Positions 43,840 to 56,145 of a stretch of 64,000 nt of DNA are shown one piece after another (within the stretch, counting starts at the first letter, position 1; the number at the start of each line of letters is the position of its first letter). The translations under genes and the position numbers were made by a program. The notes beneath the pieces are model-generated. The model was not told the DNA's origin. It made no database searches and worked only from the letters and a program-made list of their open reading frames with translations. Source of the stretch: Dendrocalamus latiflorus (Eukaryota > Streptophyta > Magnoliopsida > Poales > Poaceae); the NCBI GenBank assembly GCA_017311315.1, contig CM029631.1:11255910-11319909 (forward strand), in the 5' to 3' direction.

Positions 43840-44470
43840 GATAACTTTATATACATATGTGCGTGCGTGTGCCTCTTAGTACGCAGAGAGAAAATAGAGG
43901 GTAGTGATAAATCCGTAACCTCATAAAATTTCTAATGAAAACATGTTCGCACGCGTATAAAGATAGACACTAGGATTTAAAAACTAATGTGCGAACTCAT
44001 ACACCTACAACTCCATCACTCCACGGAGAGATAATTCTCTTGTAGAGGGTTTTCTCAGCTGCTTACCGAAGAAAATATTTTGCAAAGATTTCGTAATACA
44101 TAGGTGCTCAGTCATGCCTGAACGTATCATAATAACTTATGCATGCGTCAAGTAGGGAAGAGCATAGAAATGTTAAAGAGATTTGGGTTTGTTTTTTTGG
44201 TTTTAGTTCATAATTTTTTGCTGTGGTTTATGACTTTTAAATTATTTGAGAAAGAGATTATAGAGTAACAAAACTTACATACAATTTTTGCCGATATAAA
44301 TAAATCGCTATAGTGTATATTACAATAAATTTATAACTTTTATATTAAAAAATTTTATTTAAAAACTAATTATTATAAAATATTAAAAATAGTTTTTACA
44401 AACCGAAAAGAACATGCCATTTTCACAAATGCCCGGTAAGAGTACGCATGTCTTCATGTCCAAAGTTTAT
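43840..44470. other. Intergenic, AT-rich, no gene seen
   Basis: No domain-bearing frame or element ends were recognised. Confidence 0.4.
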
Positions 44471-44670
44471 GGGGTTGTTTGGTTGCCTGCATGTGGGTGG
44501 CTCGCACCCGCGCATGCAGGGAGATGGTATTTGGTTGCCTGCATGGAGGAGGGAGCCTGCACGAGTAGATGCAAAAAATCAACTGGAGCCAGACTGAGGA
44601 GAAACATGGCTGAGGAGCCTGGCCACACTCATACAGCTGCATGAGCACATGCAGAGAACCAAACAGCCCC
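44471..44670. mobile_element. Tourist-like MITE
   Basis: The left end GGGGTTGTTTGGTTGCCTGC is complementary to the right GCAGAGAACCAAACAGCCCC, and the triplet TAT lies on both sides. A second GGTATTTGGTTGCCTGC word lies inside. It is 200 bp. Confidence 0.7.
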
Positions 44671-45052
44671 TATGTGTTCCAACAGAGCCTAGCATCGTCA
44701 AAACATCCTGTCGCATCAGAAATAGTGCATACGACCTCTTGCCGTTTGACACAGCAGCATCTACAACAAGTTTGACGGCAGTCATAAATGTGTATCACCA
44801 AAATGCTACAAAATGGAAACTGAATAATAGTTCGGTAGAAATCGATGGCTAGCATAAAAATCCTAATTAATTACCCTAGAGTTGACATCTGTCGTTCTTC
44901 ACCAAAGTGTTGGCTTAAGAGATTTTCTAGGTTAAGCTTAGCTCAAATTAAATTTGCGAATTTGTACTAATCAAAATTCCAAGTGATCCTCTGGTAGAAC
45001 TATGTGCTGAATGTAATTAAATAGACCTTGCTACCTAGCTAGTAGTATTGGC
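44671..45052. other. Intergenic, no gene seen
   Basis: Short frames only. Confidence 0.35.
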
Positions 45053-45292
45053 CGGATTCTTTTGAGCTTAAAGTTAGTTTATATTTGTACTATCTACAGT
45101 AACTAGTTTTTAAATAGTGTGCTTTTTTAAGACAGAGTCAATATAAAAAATTAAAGTAATAAGTATACCGAGTTTAACTATACCAGCTAAAATCACATAT
45201 AATTATATTTCTCTGCATATTACCTCTCATAAATAGTCAGAATTTAAATATTTAAATCATAAACCATAAATCATTGAAACAAAAAAAAAACC
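45053..45292. repeat. MITE family 2, second copy
   Basis: It begins CCGGATTCTTTTGAGC and has a complementary-type CATAAACCATAAATC near the right end. A central ACTATACCAGCTAAAATC word is shared with 31100 and, inverted, with 55570. Confidence 0.4.
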
Positions 45293-46764
45293 CACCCATT
45301 CTAGTTAGCCCGGCCGCAGGTACCTGTAAGCTCACAAGCTGTGATGTGCACACAGATCAGATGAGAAGTCTCATCAATGCCAAGATTTGAGCAAACTGTT
45401 CATAACTGGCAAAGATTCTCTTGCTGAAATTGAAGCGCACTTCCCAAAGGCCAAAAGAAAAACCCTAGCTAGCTAAGCCTGCAAAATCCTGCATGCATCC
45501 TTGCCTTCCAGTCAGGTACATAACAAGCACATATTTGTAGCAATATAACAAACCTTCACCAAGCGTCAGGACCCCTCTCTCTCTCTCTATCTCTTTCTTT
45601 TTCCGCCCCTCCGCACGGTGGTCCCTCTCTCTCTCTCTCATTGGCTGTCTCTGTAGGTTTCTTTTTTTTTTCTCCCTTTGGTGCTGCCATTACTACTCAC
45701 CACATTGCTGTCTATGGCAGTTAGAACTGGCCTTTGTGCTGAAAAGAAGCACCCAGCTATAGCAAAGGCACGTATACAGTGGTTTTTGATTTTTAACATA
45801 AGTGTTTATACGAATGAATTAAATATCGATAAGTCGATAAATTGTTTGAAAAACACTGTTCCGAAATCTCGATAAACCACTTAAAAAGATAACAAAAACG
45901 TACTATTTACTTATTCGAAAAAAGATCGTAAGTTACGGATTGAAAAGAAGTAACATAGATAGCTCTTCCATCTGTGCGGTGTGTGCACGCTCGAATTGCA
46001 TGTGTGGTCCGTCGGGTCAAGGGCGCGTACGCATTGCAATAGCGATGCAAGCATGGATACAATACAAATCCAGAGCGCTCCTTTACCCGCATGGCAAACA
46101 AAAGCCATTGCTGCATGCTTGCTAGTACTACTACTAACTCTAGCTACTTGTAGCTAGCTGTGTCGCAGTTAGATTAAAATCTGTAAATTAAAGATCGACC
46201 TGTTTTGTGTATATATATATTATATATATATACTAGTATAAAGAAGAGCCAAAGAATCAACTTTATACAAGCATGCGTACAAAGCTCTAAAGGGAAACAG
46301 TTGATGCAATTATGCAAATTGAGCATCCCTAACGGCCAAATTAAAAGCTGCTTACATGCTCACTGTAGGACGTAAAATTCACTACACTTACTCTGATGCA
46401 TGTAGTACACTGGTTGTAGCAAACATTCGTGTCAGAGCCGTCCGATCTGGGAGGAGGAACGCAGATAGCTTCTGGTCCTCTTTAAAAGTGATATATCTTT
46501 TAGTTAATTATAAGAAAGATTAAGAAAACAAGAGATGCATATATTGAGAAGCTACTCTGATCATAATGGCTCTTGCAGTGACTCATAGAAACGACTTATA
46601 GAAATTATTTTGAAAAATCACTCCATTCAAAAGTCAGCTTCTAAAAGCCAAAAATCAAAAATTGTTTGGAACAAGACCTATAGTCATATATACCTAGATC
46701 AAGCACACAATTAAGCATTATTTTCAGAAATGCGTATGCATGAACCAATGCACTTGCCCTAGGT
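45293..46764. other. Intergenic, no gene supported
   Basis: There are CT-rich patches at 45573-45643 and frames of up to 76 codons with no domain. Confidence 0.4.
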
Positions 46765-46769
46765 AAGAT

Positions 46770-49117
46770 TGTAATACCCCGACTTAACAAAAATCCAGAA
46801 TGTCACCGATAATTATAATTACTTCTAGTTTAAATTATTAGGTACATATTACCAACAGCTAGGCTACAAATATAAATCCTTAACATAATCATGAACATAC
46901 AAAATCCAGTAACATAGAAATTATTAATTATCATTTGGATAAGCCAAATGACAATAATATGGATCAACACTAAATCTAACCCAAGGAATTTGATAAATAG
47001 CGACAATATAAAATCATTAAGTGCTAAAGAAAAATTATCATTCATCTAAGTATTACATTGAGAGTATGATTTATTTGTAACAATAAATAGTGATCACTAA
47101 GTGAAAGAAAGAACCATTAAGTGCAATATCAACTTATGCTATATCCCGTCCATGCATGTCATTATCAATGAGCACATAAAAATAACAATAAAGTAAGGGT
47201 GGGTCTACGACTCACCAGGTGTCCATGCATGTCGTTATCAATGAGCACATAAAAATAATAACAAAGTAAGGGTGGTTGTACGACTCAGCAAATACATAAT
47301 AAAATAATAAACAAGATAACTATCATATTAACAATTCATATCCCTTCACCGCTATCTCAATATCACATATTCATTCTTACCAAATTCTATACATATATCT
47401 CATTTTCTCATTTTATGAATGAAATGCACATGTCTTCACTTCTCTTGCTTATACCGGTATAGTTGTATGTTCACCTGTTGATGAACTACCGTTGCACTAT
47501 TCTTTTTCATACAGGGTCTCAACTCTACTCATGTGGAGTGCCCATCGAAGCATATCTTTCCTACTCCCATGGGGTATCTACCGAAGTAGGTATTCCTCTA
47601 CCCACTCCCGTTGATTGCCCACACAAAGTATTATCTAGATGGACACACAAGATACCTCTTTACAATATGAATGCTCAATATGCAATCCAATGATTATTTT
47701 CTATTAGTTAACTATCAGCATTTACTATTAACAACATCATCAATTTAGCTGTAAACATTATCATCATTCCACCATAAATATGTGAACATTATAAGAACAA
47801 ATATAATAATGTGAATCATCATGGTAAGTATATATTTAAATATAACAAGTTTAAACACTCAAATACCATTCTACCATATATTTGCCTTTTCTAATTTGCG
47901 AAGAACAGTTTGATTCGAAGATGACAACAAATCCGATGCTACTCCTCCTATAGTAAACATCCATTCTCAATAACGAGTTACAACAGTACAATAACAACAA
48001 TTAAATTATATCACTCCTGCATGTTCCCAAATTCACAATATTCCCTCTTGCCAAATAGTCACCTCTTTTGTTCTAGTACTAAAAATAGCATAACTTTTGA
48101 CTCTCAAATCCTAACATGGCAAACCGCACTATTTTTGAAATCTACACAAAACTCTCTACAATTTCCTAGTTGCCTACACAGCCCCTTCATTGTGGCCACA
48201 GGCTGCTCAACGACAAGCTCCAAGGTACTTTAATGAAGGTATTACCAGCCACGACCGTGGCATTCGGCATCTTCCCCACATGCCGCTATCCATCGACATG
48301 CAAGATGGCTAAATAGTAGAGAAAGAGAAAAGAGGAAGTTCTTTACCATCCAGAGCACAGCACGCCATGGCCTCAACTCGTGCAGATCGCTTCCATGGGT
48401 TCCTCTGCCTTCTCCTTCTACCTGAGTTCCTTAGAGTCCTAACCGTCAGCATGTGTTAGTATGTGCGCCTTCTTCTTTCTCTGTCCGTCTGTCTCTCCCC
48501 CTCCTATCTATGGGGTCTCTCCTTTTATAGGCACAAGCAAGGGTCATGGGCAGCGTACGCGGCCCACATGCGGTGCAAATTAACCTCTGATTTTCTGGGA
48601 TCAAGATCCTGATCTGATTACTGATTGTTTCATTCTAGACCTGTGCTTTCCATATCAGGAAAGATTTATCGAGAAATATTTCCATAAATGGAGATACGGT
48701 GCAATCACCTTCCTATTGCAAATATGATTCACTCAGAACCAATATTTTCTTTCTTTCTTGGTGCATGGGCTTGCCACTATTTATGTCATTTTATTTATTC
48801 TTTATTTGGTTAGAAGTGGATCGGTCCCATATTTTAAACTTTTATTTCAGTTTCCGCTGGGTCTCTAATAAAGCTCTCTTTAAGTATTAATTTCGTCGTG
48901 ATTTTTATTGTTGTTGTTATTATTTATTCTTTATTTTGGTAATGACGTTCTATGGTATTATCTCATATTAGTATGTGAGGTGATACACCCTTGCAGCCTT
49001 GCTGCATGTTCTAGAAAAACGACTCACTCTCTAAATTTTCAATCATCTTGTTTTTTCGTACCCATTTTTCTCTAATTACGTATAGATCCTTAAAAGGGTT
49101 ATTTTCAGAATATTACA
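46770..49117 (-). mobile_element. Solo LTR, gypsy type, minus orientation (2348 bp)
   Basis: It begins TGTAATACCCCGAC and ends CAGAATATTACA on the + strand. AAGAT (46765-46769) and AAGAC (49118-49122) form a 5-bp target duplication with one change. On the minus strand GCCTATAAAAGG (48520-48531) is a strong TATA box, and GGTGAACAT..CCGGTAT words near 47450-47580 resemble the LTR at 57387-59380 read forward. These set the orientation. No internal retroelement sequence is attached. Confidence 0.7.
47148..47293. repeat. 73-bp tandem duplication in the solo LTR
   Basis: GTCCATGCATGTC starts at 47148 and 47221, and each unit contains AATGAGCACATAAAAATAA and AAAGTAAGGGTGG. Confidence 0.9.
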
Positions 49118-49143
49118 AAGACATTATTTTTATGATATTACAG

Positions 49144-49147
<4 letters not shown>

Positions 49148-49182
<35 letters not shown>
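49148..49182. repeat. (AT)n microsatellite
   Basis: A pure AT run just before the Tourist MITE. Confidence 0.9.
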
Positions 49183-49185
<3 letters not shown>

Positions 49186-49199
49186 AGAAGATCAACTAA

Positions 49200-49431
49200 G
49201 AGCAAGTATAATAAGATGCTGTTAGTAGGCTGTATGCTGAGGTGGAGGAGAGAGAAAAGAGGTGGGCTGTAAGTTTACAGCCAGCTGAAGCACAAGAACC
49301 AAGAAACTTTGTGAGAGAAAGAGGTGTGTCATACAATCTTCAGCTGGCTGTAAACTACTATATGAATAGGCTGATAAGTGGGCTGTAAGTGTCCATACAG
49401 TCAGCTGAAGGCTGTATTATTAGCCTTGCTC
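49200..49431. mobile_element. Tourist-type MITE
   Basis: The ends are GAGCAAGTATAATA and TATTATTAGCCTTGCTC, with TAA on both sides (49197-49199 and 49432-49434). Internal GGGCTGTAAGT and CAGCTGAAG words occur in both halves. It is 232 bp. Confidence 0.8.
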
Positions 49432-49434
49432 TAA

Positions 49435-50523
49435 TAGAAGTTTCTGAGTTTTTCTGATGCAGAGCTGGTGGCCATCCTCACAATGACATTATGCATTAAC
49501 AGCTGCAGTTGAGGCATCGGCATCGCTGTTGCGTTGCCACACTGAGAGCCTGAGATCGATGGCAATATCACCTAGCCAGCCGGCTGCAAGCATTGCAGCG
49601 ACAAGCTTGCACGGCATTGGCCATTTGCATTGCACAATATGGAACCTGCAGTAATAACTCTCTAACAGCGAGCTCATAACTTTGCTGCACCGCTAACCGA
49701 GATCAGAACTGCTCACTGCTACCTGCTGCCTAGCTGGTCACGCAGACGGATCAGTGGTCCGTTGCGTCCATCGATCGCGCATACCTGCACATCAGCTACC
49801 TAGCCAGGCATCTCCCTCTGATCTCGGCAATGGTGGTCCTGCTCCAGCTAGCTGGTAGCTAACTAGCTGCTGCTCCTGCTTGCAACTGAAAGCTAGCACG
49901 CTAGGTGCCCCTAGCCCCTCTGCACCACCAGCAGCAACTAGCCATTATTAAATTGGCAATGTAGTTCGGCGTTGCTGCCACGTTACGTTTTGTGTGTCAT
50001 CCACCGTCCGGCTCGGCCCGGCTGATCGCCGGGACCAGCGGTTGGCGAGTGACCGGAGCCGCACGGCACGCCGCGGTCGGTATTTCAGGCGACGATCAAC
50101 GCACGCGCCGCCGCCGTCCCATGGCGACGCCGGCCGGCGTCCTGATTGATCAGGTAGCTGACGAGTACGTACGTGTATCAAATCTAATCAAGCAGCCATG
50201 CTAGCTCACATCTCATGCATGCATGGTTCGGTTTCTGAAGGGTTCTACTATATACATGGTGAAGCTAGCTCACAGCAAACAAAGTCGATCTGAAACTTCC
50301 ATGTCTAGGTAGCTCTTGGGGGCTCTAATTTCAGGCGTGATCTAGTTTCGGGTGCAGTGAGTGCTCATTGGACGATCGATCGATACAGGAACGAGGCATG
50401 CAGTAGTATAGTGTCAGTAGTACTAGCTAGTTGGGATCAAGATAAAAAATAAGGAAGCCAAGGGCGGTGAACAAATGGAACTACTTACAAATGACACTGA
50501 AGCTATATTTTATAAAAAAAAAT
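49435..50523. other. Intergenic, no gene supported
   Basis: A GC-richer patch at 49970-50150 has overlapping short frames on both strands without domains. CTAGCTAG and CGATCGATCG words are frequent. Confidence 0.4.
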
Positions 50524-50861
50524 GGTCTTGAGACATCTAATTTTATAAATTTAGTTTTTTTTCTGGACCTACCAAGTCCAATAGATGCCTGCTGAGCTCT
50601 CTGGCTGAGTTGGCGCCCAGCCGATTAGTGTGCAGTGTTAATCATATTTAATCAGTACTAATTACGTTTAATTAACATTATTCATACGTTTTAATTAGCG
50701 CTAATCAAGGCTTGTGCTATGCTGCCGCAAAGGGGTGCTCGGCAGCACCTGCTCTCAAAATAAGGTAGCTCCATAGATATCTGCTGAGCTTTCTAGCTCG
50801 GTGAGTTAAAAAAAAACTAAATTTTCAAAAGAGACACTGAAGACCAGCCCCACTCAAAACG
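50524..50861. mobile_element. MITE-like element with imperfect TIRs of about 40 bp
   Basis: TGGTCTTGAGACATC..AAATTTAGTTTTTTT at the left mirrors AAAAAAACTAAATTTTC..CACTGAAGACCA at the right. It is built like the element at 24903-25234. Target duplication not resolved. Confidence 0.5.
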
Positions 50862-51115
50862 GTTAAGATTCTGGCTTCTAACTTATTTTCACTATTCAAT
50901 AATTTTGTTTTTTTTCTTCTGATTTTTGGTTTTTTTAGCTTCTTTGACAGTTCTTTTTTCTGTATTTGTTTGTACTGTCCGTGATGGGTTAATCTGTTTT
51001 TTTCTATTTTAAATTTTTTAAATTTAATGTAAAACCACCATCAACTATAGTACAATTTTAATTAATTACAGTACTTTTCAGCCATAAACCATTAAAAAGG
51101 TTCTTTTCAGCACCC
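50862..51115. repeat. AT-rich MITE family 1, copy E (inverted)
   Basis: It carries the complement of the family core, with GGCTTCTAACTTATTTTC, GTCCGTGATGGGTTAAT and TTTTAAATTTAATGTAAAAC in order. Confidence 0.55.
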
Positions 51116-52017
51116 CTAAATTTAGAAAACAAAAGGGCACACTGCCCATTTATGTCAACAGTCCGAACAAATGCGAGACAGCTATGGTACTAGGCGAGTA
51201 CACCAAATGCAAATGTGTCTCTGAAAAGGCGCCAACGGCTGCTGTTCAGTGTGCAGTCTCGAGGTACACCAGTTCAGTAATTCGTGGTGCGAATACTGAT
51301 CAGATGTCGCGCGCAGTACATACGCTGTACCTTGTACGTAGCTCCGAAGGAAAAGAATCCATGCTAGCTACTAGCTTTTCGTTAACCTAAAAGATGGACT
51401 GAAACGCCCATGAGAAACCTGCAGAAACTTTTTTGTTTGGCCTCGTCAAAAATTTAGGGCTGAAAAGCTTCAGAGAAAACAACGCGAATCAGAATAAACG
51501 ACTTCAGAGTTCAGAATCCACCGGGAAATAAGTGTCTACTATTTTGCCTTACGTTCCTTCCTGCCTTCTATTATAGTAAAAAATGATGAGAAGGCCCATC
51601 TTTCTTTTTTTTTCGTTCTTTTCTTCAATGGGCCGGGCTTCTCTGGGGAGGGAAAGTCGCATAGCAATCTTCAGTCTTCAGAAAACATGGAACGTAGCTT
51701 CGTTTTTTGGGCTAGCTCAAGGGCTGAAGTAGAGAGCATGCCTGGCACAAAATTCTGAAACTTTCAGGCTAAAGGTATTCGTAGTCGTAGTAGCACTAGA
51801 AGCTGCCCGGCCGAGTCCACATGTAAAACCCAACAACTCGGTGAGAAGAAGAGAAAAGTTGATTAATTTCCTTGTAATGCGAGCTTGCAAGGTGTCCATT
51901 TCAGTTCTTTGACCCAAAATTGGTACCTTTTTCTTTCAGATTCTTGCCATTTCTCCCTACAAGTGACGAAGAAAAAAACAAGGGCCAGTATTTAATTAAG
52001 ACCGCCCGCTGGCAATG
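51116..52017. other. Intergenic, no gene seen
   Basis: No coding domains. CTGACCTG at 52018-52025 is the left target duplication of the hAT element. Confidence 0.4.
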
Positions 52018-53196
52018 CTGACCTGTAGGGATGAAAACGGAACGGAAATATCCCGTACCGAACCGCACCGTTTTCTACATTTGACCCGATCGAATTTGTA
52101 TTTTTGGACAAATTCGAATTCGGTTCGAAATACGGAATACCAAATTCGAAAACGGAGCGGAAACGGTTTAGGCATTTTCCGACCGTTTTCTACTTTTCTA
52201 CATTTTATTCGGAATATACCGTATTGTAAATACGGTTTAAACCGAATTTGGCCCACTAGAAGTATTAGACACGGCACGGCAGGCACGCCGGCGCCAGCGG
52301 CCGGCCGCCTCGGCCTCTACCTCGCCTCCCCAGTCACCCCTCCCGAAGACATCTCTCAAGCCACGGCCATCCCCAAACTCTCCAATCCCCACAAGCACAA
52401 TCCATCAACCATCATAGAGCAGAGACCAGAGAGAGAGTAAAGGGGAAGAAGGCACACCGGTCACCGGAGCTCGCCGCAGGAGGAGGAGCGGTGTAGCCGG
52501 AGCCGAGGGCAGCATCCCGCCCGATGACTAACTCGTCGTCGGCGCCCCAGTCGTCGCCGGCCATCCGCCGCTGGTGGATGCAGTCGAGGTTGTCGTCGGC
52601 TCGTCGCCATCGCTCGGAGCCAGGGGAGGAGGGGGCAGCGGGGGAAGAAGGGGGCGACCGGGGGAGGAGTAGGGCGGCGGGGGCCGGGGGAAGGAGTGGG
52701 GCGGCGGGGGAGAAAAGGGCATGGAGGAAGAGGGGGGAAGGAGGTGGCGACCGGGGGAGGAGGGGGTGCGGAGGAGGAGGGGGTGGCCGGGGCGAGGGGG
52801 CGGCGAGGGAGATCTGGGAAGGAGGGGGCGGCGGGGGAGGAGGGGCGAGGAGGGGGCGGCGAGGGAGATCTGGGGAGGAGGGGGCGGCGGGGGAGGAGGG
52901 GTAGGAGGGGCGGTGGGGGAGGAGGGGGGCAGCGGCGGGGAAGGGGCGGCCGGGCGATATCCGGGGAAGAGCGACGGCAGGGAGATCGTGGGGGAGAAGG
53001 GACCGAGTGAGGCGCTGGAGATAGGGGGAGGAATGAACTGGGCGGCGGCGAAGGAGGGTTAGGGTTCTAGATATTGTTACGATTTAGTCCTTCAGGTTTC
53101 TGAAATCTACGAATAGGTTTTATCTATTTTGATTTCTTCTATTCCAGCCCTCGTAAATTCTAATTTCATCGCGAAAAGATCCTATACGTCTGTTGT

Positions 53197-53306
53197 CAGT
53201 GGCGGAGGACCCGATAGGGCAAGGCCTGGCGTGCGCCAGACCTTGATGCGGGCGGCGGGAGGCGGGCGATCCGCCCCACCTCATTTTTCTCCGTCCTCCG
53301 CCACTG
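53197..53306. mobile_element. 110-bp hAT MITE nested in the hAT element
   Basis: The ends CAGTGGCGGAGGAC and GTCCTCCGCCACTG are exact complements. TCTGTTGT flanks both sides (53189-53196 and 53307-53314). The CAGTGGCGGA terminus is shared with the element at 2504-4154. Confidence 0.92.
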
Positions 53307-53489
53307 TCTGTTGTGACATGTATATCTGTACAGAGCAGTCCTTAGAATACCAAATTTGAAGATTGAGCTAGGTTTTGGATATGTGAATGTGTGATGTATG
53401 TATATATATAAGATGAGGAGAAAGATGATGATGGTTGGATCTTAATCTAATGAATGAAAAAAGTGACTGAGATATGTTGTGATTTAGGC

Positions 53490-53830
53490 CGAGTTCATTT
53501 TTGCACTTGTGATATGAGGTATCTTTTGTTGTTCTTCATTTTTGCACTTGTGATATAATGTGTCTTTTATTGTTCTTTCTTAAGAAACATCATCATACAA
53601 AAATAATGAGTATTTTCAATGTTGTTCCTTCTTAGGTCACCACCATCGAACCCTAAGTCGCATCCTCACGGCTTTCTTGCTTCTTAGGTCACCACCATCG
53701 AACCCTAAGTCGCATCATACAAAAATATTGATTATTTTCCTCACGGCACTTGTTAATTATTATATGCACTTGAACTTGATCATGCACTTGGTAATTGTTA
53801 TGTACTTGGTCACTTGTTAATTGTTATGCA
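53490..53830. repeat. Short tandem and direct repeats
   Basis: CTTCTTAGGTCACCACCATC, continuing through CGAACCCTAAGTCGCATC, occurs twice (about 53628 and 53679). TTTTTGCACTTGTGATAT occurs twice near 53500 and 53539, and GCACTTGGT words recur after 53750. Confidence 0.8.
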
Positions 53831-54710
53831 CTTGGTCCTACAGGTCGGTATTCCGTATTGAATTTTCGTATACCGACCGTGTTCGACATAATTCCGCTCG
53901 AATTGGTTCGTTTTTGAAATTCTCGATATTCCGTAAGTTCGCGTTCGTTTTCGTGTCCGGCTTTACCGCTTTCGCTTTCGTTTTCGTATTCAAATGTAGA
54001 AGTAGAAAACGGTTGAGGAGTTTTCCGACCGTTTTCATCCCTACTGACCTGGTATATAGGTACGTTCTTTTGAACTGCGACTTATGATTTTTAGCTATAA
54101 TTTATTAGTTTAATAAATAGTGATTATAGAGAGAAGCCAAAAACCGTTGAAAAGAGAGAGAGAGAAAAAAAAAGAATAAGGCCATAGTACTATACAAGAA
54201 GGATCAGGACATTAGGTGTTGATCATGGTAGCGGAGCAACTTCTCTCGACTCCAAAGAGTCCAAGTGTGATGAACGCACGCGCGTACAGCTAGAATGGCA
54301 TGCAAGGATCATGCCATGCTGTTGAATCAAAGTGTGTTGAGCTGTAGCAATGGCGTGTGCATGTACAGGGCACAGCTAGGTCGAGTCCAAGTCAAACCAA
54401 TTCTGCATATGGTTGTGGGGGGCCGTCGCTTTGAAATGAATGAATTCAAGCCTAGAATTAAGGACCCCAAGACAGCCAAGACTTCTAATTCACACATAGC
54501 TAGCTGTTCATGCGTCCATTCTTTTCCGCTTATGTTTTAGAACGCGTATGGCCAACCTTTTTAAAACTTTGGCCCACGGATCTAGGTAGATTAAAGTACC
54601 ACAACGCTATGCAGTTATATACGTGTGTCGATCATTGTTGGTTTAAAGGTAGTACTAACCAGTTCGCCGTGAAACTTTCAAATAGTTGAGAGAGAGAAAA
54701 AGGCATCGGT

Positions 54711-54983
54711 TCCGCTCGTTTCAGTTTCAGCTTCTGGTTTATTTTTTCACTATTTATAAATTTCGTTATTTTTTAAACTTTTGACTTTTTTTAGATTTTT
54801 TGTCTGTTCTTTTTTATCCTGTATTCGTTTGCATTGTCCGTGATGAGTTAGCATATTTTTTCTATTTTTAAATTTTTTAAAATTTAATTACGCCAAATAA
54901 GCCACTTTCAATTATAGTGAAATTTCAATCACTACAGTACAATTTCAATCATAAGCCACAGCTTTTCAACTCAACCAAGCGGG
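54711..54983. repeat. AT-rich MITE family 1, copy F (inverted)
   Basis: Read as the complement it matches copy C closely, including GCTTTTCAACTCAACCAAGC at the right and GTCCGTGATGAGTTAGC in the middle. CCGCTCGTTTCAG and its partner at the other end suggest inverted ends. Confidence 0.6.
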
Positions 54984-56145
54984 TACTCATGCGGTTGCTT
55001 GCTTGCTTACCCGTTCAGATCTACCCAATCATCAACAACGCTTCGATGCTACCAAACCTTATAACCCGTTTAGAACACATGAGTTCCATATAGATTTTGT
55101 AGGAACACAGTATAATTCCCGCAGAAGTTCTACAAATTCAAATCGGTCAGTTTTAGCTGCATATATACAGGTGAATTGGACCCTGATCGATCTGGAGCAT
55201 AGCTGCGTGTTGCATGGTTCACAGTAGCAAAAATTGCTGTACCGAAGACATTAACCGTCGAATGCTTAATTACATGGCTCCACCACTAGAAAATGGTTCA
55301 GCCATATATGTAACTTACAACGGGGATGGGTAAAAAGTCCGAAAGAAACAACCACCATCAAATTATTTCTTGTCAACAACAAGGAAAGGTAAAACGTAAA
55401 AAGGCGCCAAGTCAACAAGTCCTTGATCTTCCAATATGGTCGGTCGATCCATCGGTCAAACGAAATAAAGGGTGATTACTTTTGAACTGAGACTTATGAT
55501 TTATAATTATGATTTTTCAATTATGGTCTGTTCATAAGAGGTAGTACGTAAAGAGAAATTGTCACATACGATTTTGACTGGTACAGCTAAACTCAGTACA
55601 ATTTGTACCACAATTTTTCTGTAGACCCTGTCTTGAAAAAAATATATTGTTTAATGATATGTTACTGTTTATCTGTATATAAGCACAAACGAACAGAGCC
55701 AAGATATAGCAATCCATTACTCTGCTTCTCCTCCTCCTCCTTAAAACCTAATTCATATAAATATCACTGTAGCTATTTTAAAAAAAGATAGCTACATAGT
55801 CATTTATGTGACCAGTTGGCAACCCTCTGTTCCAATGTGTACCCGCCGCATCGATCCACAAGTTCAAGCCTTTTTTTTTTTTTTGAGGCCGCAACAAGTT
55901 CAGGCTTCCAACACGGAATAGTGCTGGCTAGCTGGTGAAGAGTCTTTATCGACGTATCATCACCATTAATTTACGAATCAATATCGACCAATCAACAAAC
56001 AGATTCGCAAAGCATGGCTAATTAATTTCTCCATTCCCTTGCCAAAAGAGAGAGAAGAAACCCCCAATTGAAAGAATGGAGAATAGATCATAGATGAAAG
56101 ATGAAGCTAGCTAGTAGGACAATGCATGAACGATGCATGGTATCT
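54984..56145. other. Downstream flank of the calmodulin-like gene, no other gene
   Basis: It includes the likely 3' UTR of the minus-strand gene close to 56145 and a MITE family 2 fragment near 55475-55620. No coding domain was found. Confidence 0.45.

Larger units (their letters stand above)
52026..54043. mobile_element. hAT element (2018 bp, non-autonomous), perfect 8-bp target duplication
   Basis: TIRs TAGGGATGAAAACGG and CCGTTTTCATCCCTA are exact complements. CTGACCTG flanks both sides (52018-52025 and 54044-54051). Subterminal CCGTTTTCTAC and GAAAACGG words are repeated. A GC-rich block (52260-53060) looks like a retained 5' exon that became Gly/Arg-rich by expansion of GGGGGAGGAGG units. 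No transposase core or dimerisation domain is present. A 110-bp hAT mini-element is nested at 53197. Confidence 0.9.

Noticed and set aside
52524..53062. Glycine-rich frames of 104-126 codons
   Set aside because: Same reason: reiterated GGGGGAGGAGG units inside a hAT element.
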